Of a stretch of DNA of 21,471 bases, positions 14,967-21,471 are shown piece by piece. The notes beneath the pieces are model-generated. The model worked only from the letters and a program-made list of their open reading frames with translations. It was not told where the DNA came from and did not search any database. This DNA comes from an uncultured Eubacteriales bacterium. Its GTDB lineage: Bacteria > Bacillota > Clostridia > Oscillospirales > Acutalibacteraceae. The position numbers and the translations under genes were made by a program. Numbering within the stretch: position 1 is the stretch's first letter; each line of letters begins with the position of its first letter. The DNA is taken from the NCBI GenBank assembly GCA_934667845.1, contig CAKUMQ010000046.1:1-21471 (forward strand), in the 5' to 3' direction.

Positions 14967-17900
14967 AAGAACCGATATCAAAAAAATACTTGTCATAGGC
15001 TCGGGACCTATCGTCATCGGTCAGGCGGCGGAATTTGACTATGCCGGCACGCAGGCATGTCTGGCGCTCAAGGAAGAGGGCTACGAGGTCGTTTTGTGCA
15101 ACTCAAACCCCGCGACCATCATGACCGATACCTCAATTGCCGACAAGGTGTATATGGAGCCGCTGACCCTCGAATATCTGGCAAAGGTGATCCGCTATGA
15201 GCGCCCGGATGCGGTGCTGCCCGGCATCGGCGGACAGACGGGGCTGAACCTTGCCATGCAGCTCGAGAAAAAGGGCGTTCTGCGCGAATGCAATACCGAG
15301 CTTTTGGGGACATCGAGCCGCAGCATTGAGCGCGCCGAGGACCGGGAGCTGTTTAAGGAGCTTTGCGAGGAGATCGGCGAGCCGGTCTTGCAGTCGATCA
15401 TCGCCGAGAGCACGGAGGAGGGGCTGAAAGCCGCCGAGGAGATCGGCTATCCCGTCGTTCTGCGCCCCGCCTTTACCTTGGGCGGCACGGGCGGCGGCTT
15501 TGCCGACAACGCGGAGGAATGTGCCGAGATCCTGAGAGGCGCGCTGGAGCTTTCCCCCGTTCATCAGGTGCTGGTGGAAAAAAGCATCAAGGGCTATAAG
15601 GAGATCGAATACGAGGTCATGCGCGATGCCAACGACACCGCCATCACCATCTGCAACATGGAAAATGTTGATCCCGTGGGGATCCACACGGGCGATTCCA
15701 TCGTCGTCTGCCCCTCGCAGACCCTGACCAACAAGGAATACCATATGCTGCGCGACAGCGCGCTGAAGATCATCCGCGCGCTGAAGATCGAGGGCGGCTG
15801 CAACGTCCAGTTCGCACTTGACCCGCTGTCCTTCAACTACTACCTCATCGAGGTAAACCCCCGCGTTTCGCGCTCCTCCGCTCTGGCGAGCAAGGCGAGC
15901 GGCTACCCGATCGCGCGCGTCTCCGCCAAGATATCGGTGGGAATGCATCTTGACGAGATTCAAATCGCCAACACGCCCGCCTCCTTTGAGCCGGCGCTCG
16001 ATTATGTCGTCACCAAGATGCCGCGTTTCCCGTTTGATAAATTTTCTTCGGCAAACAATAAGCTCTCGACCCAGATGAAAGCCACCGGCGAGGTGATGAG
16101 CATCGGCAGAACGGTCGAGGAAAGCCTGCTCAAAGCCGCAAGGTCGCTGGAGATCGGGGTAAACCACCTGTACATGAAAAAGTTCGAGAGCTTTTCGGAC
16201 GACGACATGTTAAGCTATATCAAGGACGGCACCGATGACCGCATCTACGCCATCGCCGAGCTTCTGCGCCGCAAGACCGATATAGGCATGATCTGCAACG
16301 CCACAAAAATAGATATGCTTTTCCTGGAAAAGATCAAAAATATCGTCAGGACCGAGAACAGGCTCAAAGAGCATATCGGCGATACCGACACGCTGTATAC
16401 CGCCAAAAAGCTGGGTTTTTCGGATGAGTTTATCGGCAGACTCTGGGGGATGACGGGCGAGGAGATCTATAAGATCAGAGAAAAGCACGGCATGTTCCCC
16501 GTGTATAAGATGATCGACACCTGCGCTTCGGAATTCGAGAGCTATATTCCGTATTTTTACTCGACCTATGAGGACGAAAACGAATCGGTCGTGTCGGACA
16601 AAAAGAAGATTATCGTTTTAGGCTCGGGTCCCATCCGGATAGGGCAGGGCGTCGAATTTGACTACTCCACCGTACACGCCGTGACCACGATCAAGCGGTC
16701 GGGCTATGAGGCGATCATCATCAACAACAACCCCGAGACCGTTTCCACCGACTACACCTGCTCGGATAAGCTCTATTTTGAGCCGCTCTGCACCGAAGAC
16801 GTGATGAACATCATCCATCTGGAAAAGCCGGTAGGGGTGATCGCGTCGCTGGGCGGGCAGACCGCCATCAATCTGGCGGAGAGCCTGAAGGATCGCGGCG
16901 TGAGGATCATCGGCACCGACTGCGAGGCGATCGACCGTGCCGAAAACCGCGACCGGTTTGAAAAGGTGCTGAGAGAGCTGAATATTCCGCAGCCGCAGGG
17001 CAAAGCGGTGACAAGGATCGAGGACGGCGTCAGGGCTGCCGCCGAGATCGGCTATCCCGTGCTCGTGCGTCCGTCCTTTGTGTTGGGCGGCAGAGCCATG
17101 CAGATCGTCGCAGACGAGGAGCAGCTGCGCCGCTATCTGCGCACCGCGGTGGAGATCGACGAGGACAAGCCCGTGCTCGTGGACAAATACATTTCGGGCA
17201 AGGAGCTTGAGGTGGACGCCATCTGCGACGGTACGGATGTGTTCGTGCCGGGTATTATGGAGCTTGTCGAGCGCACGGGCATCCACAGCGGCGACTCCAT
17301 CAGCGTATATCCCACGTTCAGCATCAGCCGCGAGGTCAAGGAGACCATACTTGACTACACCAGACGCTTAGGACTCGGGATCGGCATCGTGGGGCTTTAC
17401 AATATCCAGTTCATCGTGGATAAGCATGACCATGTGTTTATCATCGAGGTCAACCCGCGCTCGTCGAGAACCGTTCCGTTCCTTTCCAAGGCGACGGGCT
17501 ACAGCCTTGCGGATATCGCAACGCTCGTCATTCTGGGCAAGAGCCTCAAAGAGCAGGGGATTGACACGATCTACCCCGAGGAGAAAAAGCGCTGGTATGT
17601 CAAAGCCCCGGCGTTCTCGTTTTCTAAGCTGCGCGGGCTGGACGCCTATCTCTCCCCCGAGATGAAGTCCACGGGCGAAGCGATCGGCTATGACAACAAG
17701 CTGACCCGCGCGCTGTACAAGGCGCTGAAGGCCAGCGGAATGAACGTCATGAACTACGGCACCGTGCTGGCGACCATTGCCGACAAGGACAAGGAGGAGG
17801 CGCTGCCGCTCATCCGCCGCTTTTACAACATGGGCTTTAATATTCAGGCGACCGCAGGCACCGCGCACTTTTTGAAGCAAAACGGAATACGCACCCATGC

Positions 17901-18138
17901 GGTAGGCAAACTAAGTGACGGAAGCCGCGAGATCACCGAAGCGATCCGGCAGGGCTATGTCACCTATGTGATCAACACGCGGGATATGAATTCCTCCGGC
18001 GTGCTGTCGGACGGGTATGAGATCCGCCGGTGCGCGGTCGAAAACAACGTGACCATGTTTACGTCGCTGGATACTGTCAAGGTGCTGCTCGACGTGCTCG
18101 AAGAGACCACCCTCGGCATATCCACAATAGACGCTTAA
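14959..18138 (+). CDS. carB: Carbamoyl-phosphate synthase, large subunit
   Basis: A 1059-residue protein that makes carbamoyl phosphate from bicarbonate, ammonia and 2 ATP. The two homologous halves are clear: each begins with a G-S-G-P-I-x-I-G-Q dinucleotide-like motif (about residue 12 and residue 553) followed by E-F-D-Y, and each has an ATP-grasp domain with E-V-N-P-R near its end. The oligomerisation region lies between about 400 and 545. The last 115 residues form the allosteric MGS-like domain (Q-A-T-A-G-T-A, then V-I-N-T), where UMP inhibition and other effectors act in this family. Its ATG lies within the end of carA, so the two subunits are probably translationally coupled. The only gap before the next gene is 10 nt. 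Confidence 0.97.
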
Positions 18139-18148
18139 GAGGTGTTTT

Positions 18149-18880
18149 ATGAAACAGGCTCTCTATGAAGTTTTAAGCAACGAACCGATAGCACCCGCGG
18201 TGTATAAGCTGGTGCTGGCGGGCGATACCTCCCCCATAACCGCGCCGGGGCAGTTTGTCAATATCAAGGTGCCCGGATTTTATCTGCGCCGCCCCATCTC
18301 CCTGTGCGATTGGGACGATAAGGCTTTGACCGTCATATACAAGGTCGTCGGCGACGGGACAAAGGCGCTGAGCCGGATCAAGACGGGGGAAAAGCTGGAT
18401 CTTCTGATCGCACTCGGCAACGGCTACGACACCGCGCCCTCGGGCGACCGCCCTCTCCTGATCGGCGGCGGTGTGGGCGTTCCGCCCCTTTTCGGGCTTT
18501 GCCGGAAGCTGATCGCCGAAAACAAGACCGTAAATGTGATCCTGGGCTTCAACACAAGGGCGGAGATCTTTCTGGAGGACGAATTCCGTGCCTTAGGTGC
18601 CAATGTCGCCGTTACGACGGCGGACGGCTCCTATGGGCTGAAGGGCTTTGTCGATGCCGCGATGGCATATGCGCAGTACACCTATTTTTATACCTGCGGG
18701 CCGAAGCCGATGCTTAAAGCCGTCGATGCCGCCGCCAAAACGGGCGGCCAGTTCAGCTTTGAGGAGCGTATGGGCTGCGGCACGGGCGCCTGCATGGGCT
18801 GTACCTGCAAAACCAAAAACGGACCGAAACGCGTCTGTACCGAGGGACCGGTGTTTTTGAGGGAGGAGATCGAATGGTAG
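18149..18880 (+). CDS. pyrK: Dihydroorotate dehydrogenase B, electron-transfer subunit
   Basis: A 243-residue flavin and iron-sulfur protein that passes electrons from PyrD's FMN via a [2Fe-2S] cluster and FAD to NAD+. It belongs to the ferredoxin reductase-like family: R-R-P-I-S-L (FAD site, about 48-53), G-G-G-V-G-V-P-P-L (NAD site, about 108-116), then C-G-T-G-A-C-M-G-C with a later R-V-C. The cluster ligands should be Cys 210, 215, 218 and 230; Cys 220 is an additional cysteine next to the cluster. It overlaps pyrD by 7 bp. Its presence shows that the PyrD here is the NAD-linked class 1B enzyme, normal for anaerobic Bacillota. Confidence 0.95.
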   Translation: MKQALYEVLSNEPIAPAVYKLVLAGDTSPITAPGQFVNIKVPGFYLRRPISLCDWDDKALTVIYKVVGDGTKALSRIKTGEKLDLLIALGNGYDTAPSGDRPLLIGGGVGVPPLFGLCRKLIAENKTVNVILGFNTRAEIFLEDEFRALGANVAVTTADGSYGLKGFVDAAMAYAQYTYFYTCGPKPMLKAVDAAAKTGGQFSFEERMGCGTGACMGCTCKTKNGPKRVCTEGPVFLREEIEW

Positions 18881-19791
18881 ATACATCTGTCAGCCTCTGC
18901 GGCATACCGCTTGCAAACCCCGTTATCCCCGCGAGCGGCACCTTTGGGTTCGGTTATGAATTCACGCGGTTTTATGACATCAATATCTTAGGGTCGATCT
19001 CGCTGAAGGGAACCACCAAAGAGCCGCGCTTCGGCAACCCCACGCCGCGGATCGCCGAGTGCCCCTCCGGACTGTTAAATGCGGTGGGACTGCAAAATCC
19101 CGGCGCAGAAAAGGTACTCAGTCATGAGCTGAAAGTGCTCCGGTCGGTCTATCAAAAGCCGGTCATGGCAAATGTCAGCGGCTTTTCGGTGGACGACTAT
19201 GTATCGACGGTGGAAATGCTTACCGGCGAGGAGGGGATCGGCTGGTTTGAGATCAACATCTCCTGCCCGAACGTCCACGGCGGCGGGCTGGCCTTCGGCA
19301 CGAGCGCCGAAAATGCCGCGGCAGTCACAAAGGCGGTGCGGCGTGTGACCGATAAGCCGGTCATCCTCAAGCTCTCTCCCAATGTGACGGACATCACCGA
19401 GATCGCCAGAGCGTGCGAGGCGGAGGGGGCGGACGGCGTATCGCTGATCAACACCCTGCTCGGGATGAGAATCGACCTGAGGACAAAAAAGCCGCTGCTG
19501 GCCAACAGGACGGGCGGGCTGTCCGGCCCCGCGGTCAAGCCCGTGGCGGTGAGAATGGTGTATCAGGTGTATGAGGCGGTCAAAATTCCGATCGTCGGCA
19601 TGGGCGGCATATCCTCCGCGGCTGACGTGCTGGAATTTATGCTGGCAGGCGCTGCCGCCGTTGAGGTGGGGGCAGCCAACCTGATCGACCCCTGCGCCTG
19701 TAAAAAGATCATTGATGATCTGCCCGGGGAAATGGGCAAGTACGGCATACAAAATTTGAACAGTATCATAGGAGGAGCGCACAATGGGTAA
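18874..19791 (+). CDS. pyrD: Dihydroorotate dehydrogenase B, catalytic subunit
   Basis: A 305-residue FMN-dependent TIM barrel oxidising dihydroorotate to orotate (fourth step). Class 1B traits: it pairs with pyrK, and the active-site base is a cysteine in N-I-S-C-P-N-V (Cys 131). The substrate loop N-A-V-G-L-Q-N-P (about 68-75) and the FMN-phosphate region G-M-G-G-I (about 246-250) are present. GAGGAGAT at the end of pyrK serves as ribosome binding site. The end overlaps pyrF by 8 bp. It is cytoplasmic, with no membrane-binding N-terminal helix. Confidence 0.96.
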   Translation: MVDTSVSLCGIPLANPVIPASGTFGFGYEFTRFYDINILGSISLKGTTKEPRFGNPTPRIAECPSGLLNAVGLQNPGAEKVLSHELKVLRSVYQKPVMANVSGFSVDDYVSTVEMLTGEEGIGWFEINISCPNVHGGGLAFGTSAENAAAVTKAVRRVTDKPVILKLSPNVTDITEIARACEAEGADGVSLINTLLGMRIDLRTKKPLLANRTGGLSGPAVKPVAVRMVYQVYEAVKIPIVGMGGISSAADVLEFMLAGAAAVEVGAANLIDPCACKKIIDDLPGEMGKYGIQNLNSIIGGAHNG

Positions 19792-20482
19792 AGACGTGAT
19801 CATCGCCTGCGACTTTGCGGACAAACAGACCTGCCTTGACTTTCTGGACAAATTTGAGGGTAAAAAACCGTTTGTCAAGATCGGCATGGAGCTTTTCTAT
19901 GCCGAGGGACCCGAGATAGTTCGGGCGATCAAGGCGAGGGGGCATAAAATTTTCCTCGATTTGAAGCTGCATGACATTCCGAATACCGTGAAAAAATCCA
20001 TGGCGGTGCTGTCGCGCCTCGAGGTCGATATGTGCAACCTGCATGCGGCGGGCACGGCGGCGATGATGACTGCGGCGCTCGAGGGGCTGACCCGCCCGGA
20101 CGGCACGCGCCCGCTGCTCATCGCCGTGACCCAGCTCACCTCGACCGACGAGGACGCTATGCACAGAGATCTGCTGATCCCGGGCAAAATGGAGGATGTG
20201 GTCATGCACTATGCCGAAAACGCCAGGCAGGCGGGACTTGACGGCGTGGTATGCTCTCCGCTCGAGGCGGCGGCGGTACATAACACCTGCGGCAGCGGGT
20301 TCTTGACCGTAACGCCCGGCATACGCTTTGCCGACAGCGACAAGGGCGACCAGTCGCGCGTCACCACCCCCGAAAGGGCAAAGGAGATCGGCAGCGACTA
20401 TATCGTGGTGGGCAGACCGATCACCGCAGTTGCCGACCCTGTGGCGGCGTATGAGCGGTGTGTTCGGGAATTTATAGGATAG
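19784..20482 (+). CDS. pyrF: Orotidine 5'-phosphate decarboxylase
   Basis: A 232-residue TIM-barrel enzyme converting OMP to UMP (sixth step). The catalytic array is visible in D-L-K-L-H-D-I-P-N-T (Asp 59, Lys 61, Asp 64). Further family segments follow: an A-V-T-Q-L-T-S-T loop, V-C-S-P-L-E, V-T-P-G-I-R, and the phosphate-binding V-V-G-R-P-I-T near the C-terminus. Length and motifs fit the short bacterial subfamily. AGGAGG lies 9 nt before the ATG, inside pyrD. pyrF precedes pyrE, the reverse of the pathway order. Confidence 0.96.
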   Translation: MGKDVIIACDFADKQTCLDFLDKFEGKKPFVKIGMELFYAEGPEIVRAIKARGHKIFLDLKLHDIPNTVKKSMAVLSRLEVDMCNLHAAGTAAMMTAALEGLTRPDGTRPLLIAVTQLTSTDEDAMHRDLLIPGKMEDVVMHYAENARQAGLDGVVCSPLEAAAVHNTCGSGFLTVTPGIRFADSDKGDQSRVTTPERAKEIGSDYIVVGRPITAVADPVAAYERCVREFIG

Positions 20483-20493
20483 GAGACAAAACT

Positions 20494-21150
20494 ATGCAGA
20501 GCTACAAGCACGAGTTCATCGCTTTTTTGGAAAATGCCGGTGTGCTGAAATTCGGCGATTTCACCGCCAAAAGCGGCAGAAAGATCCCCTATTTTATCAA
20601 CGCGGGCGAGATCAAGACCGGCGACCAGATCCGCAAGCTGGGCGAGTTTTACGCCAAGGCGTATTTTGAGAAAATAGGCGATAAAAGGACCGTGCTGTAC
20701 GGTCCCGCCTATAAGGGCATCCCGATCGCGGTGTCGGTCGCGGTCGCGCTTTCCGAAAACGGACTTGACGTGCCGTTCTTTTTCAACCGCAAGGAGGAAA
20801 AGGATCACGGCGAGGGCGGCGTCTTTGTGGGCTATAAGCCCGCGGCAGGCGAGGAGGTAGTCATCGTCGAGGACGTTATCACCGCGGGCACGGCGATCCG
20901 GGAAAGTATGGCGATCCTGTCGAAGCTCGACGGTGTCAAGGTCGCCGCGACCTTTGTGATGGTGGACCGCTGCGAAAAGGGACAGACCGAAAGATCCGCC
21001 ATGGCGGAGGTCGGCGAAGAATTCGGCTTCCCCGTCTATGCGGTGGTCAATGTTTACGATATTATAGCGTATCTCGAAGAGGATGCAAAAAACCGCGAAA
21101 ACGTGCAGCGCATAAAGGACTACCTGAAAATCAACGGTGCAAAGGAATGA
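20494..21150 (+). CDS. pyrE: Orotate phosphoribosyltransferase
   Basis: A 218-residue enzyme joining orotate and PRPP to give OMP (fifth step). It has the type I phosphoribosyltransferase PRPP loop V-I-V-E-D-V-I-T-A-G-T-A (Glu 126, Asp 127), the G-P-A-Y-K-G-I-P strand-loop near 70-77, and the flexible-loop segment F-F-N-R-K-E-E-K-D-H-G-E-G-G. The open frame extends up to 20458 within pyrF, but TAGGAG stands 8 nt before ATG 20494, so that start is chosen. The gap to pyrF is only 11 nt. Confidence 0.96.
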   Translation: MQSYKHEFIAFLENAGVLKFGDFTAKSGRKIPYFINAGEIKTGDQIRKLGEFYAKAYFEKIGDKRTVLYGPAYKGIPIAVSVAVALSENGLDVPFFFNRKEEKDHGEGGVFVGYKPAAGEEVVIVEDVITAGTAIRESMAILSKLDGVKVAATFVMVDRCEKGQTERSAMAEVGEEFGFPVYAVVNVYDIIAYLEEDAKNRENVQRIKDYLKINGAKE

Positions 21151-21158
21151 TCCTGTAA

Positions 21159-21471
21159 ATGAGAAGTCTGATCGATATTTCCGAGCTGACCACAGGCGAG
21201 ATCGAGGAGCTGATCGGCGTGGCGAATGACATCATCGCCGCTCCCGAAAAATACAGCGAAAAATGCAGGGGCAAAAAGCTCGCCACCCTGTTTTTCGAGC
21301 CGTCCACCAGAACGCGCCTGAGCTTTGAGGCGGCTATGCTGGAGCTGGGCGGCAGCGTTTTGGGCTTTTCCGAGGCGCAAAGCTCCTCCGCCTCAAAGGG
21401 CGAAAGCGTAGCGGACACCGCGAAGGTCATCTCCTGCTATGCCGATATCATTGCCATGCGCCACCCGAAGG
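21159..21471 (+). CDS. pyrB: Aspartate carbamoyltransferase, N-terminal part (runs off the window)
   Basis: The first 104 residues of the catalytic subunit that joins carbamoyl phosphate and aspartate (second step). The carbamoyl-phosphate loop F-E-P-S-T-R-T-R is at 46-53 and the mobile S-S-x-S-K-G-E-S loop (Lys 80) follows, as in aspartate rather than ornithine carbamoyltransferases. Start ATG 21159 follows AAAGGA at a rather long spacing of about 13 nt, 8 nt after the pyrE stop. The frame is open to the last base. Whether a regulatory pyrI follows cannot be seen. Confidence 0.93.
   Translation, partial: MRSLIDISELTTGEIEELIGVANDIIAAPEKYSEKCRGKKLATLFFEPSTRTRLSFEAAMLELGGSVLGFSEAQSSSASKGESVADTAKVISCYADIIAMRHPK

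Noticed and set aside
15133..16167. A 344-codon minus-strand frame inside carB
   Set aside because: It lies opposite a highly conserved enzyme and has no protein-like motifs of its own.

Overview
The window looks like a chromosomal segment from a GC-rich Bacillota (Clostridia, most likely Oscillospiraceae/Ruminococcaceae-type gut anaerobe). The evidence is strong AGGAGG-type ribosome binding sites, sigma-A style promoters with 17-bp spacers, a class 1B dihydroorotate dehydrogenase (PyrD with PyrK), small clostridial families (DUF6514-like, DUF4886-like, VanZ-like), and adjacent genes that overlap by a few bases. The taxonomic call is an inference from gene content and style; no rRNA or other marker gene is present.

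Layout. (1) 1-141: tail of a VanZ-like membrane protein. (2) 303-1079, minus: a ZIP-family metal transporter with a clear promoter and an inverted repeat at its transcription start. (3) 1409-5599: a TetR-family regulator, then two 580-residue ABC half-transporters overlapping by 4 bp. The operator-like repeat GTTAG-N6-CTAAC occurs both at the ZIP promoter and just upstream of the ABC pair, which suggests that the two transport systems share a regulator, probably metal-responsive. (4) 5678-6181, minus: an XRE-family HTH protein with a C-terminal membrane anchor. It converges on the ABC operon at a strong bidirectional terminator and is preceded by an unusually long leader (about 310 nt) that holds a 14-bp direct repeat. 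(5) 6667-6891: a DUF6514-like small protein. (6) 7224-7955: a DUF4886 / SGNH-hydrolase-like protein. (7) 8121-12474: three genes with 4-bp stop/start overlaps: a CDP-glycerol glycerophosphotransferase-like protein with an extra C-terminal domain, a multi-domain membrane protein ending in an XpaC-like domain with two winged-helix-like repeats, and a GtrB/DPM1-type membrane glycosyltransferase. Together these look like a cell-envelope polymer or lipid-linked sugar module. (8) 12518-21471: a pyrimidine operon, pyrC-carA-carB-pyrK-pyrD-pyrF-pyrE-pyrB (pyrB runs off the end), covering all six steps to UMP. It is preceded by a promoter and an attenuator-type leader ending in an intrinsic terminator 18 nt before the pyrC start.

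No tRNA, rRNA, CRISPR array, insertion sequence or phage gene was seen. The parts most worth following up are the shared GTTAG/CTAAC operator pair, the unusual XpaC-like and glycerophosphotransferase proteins of the envelope operon, and the pyr leader, which does not match the PyrR-box pattern I know.
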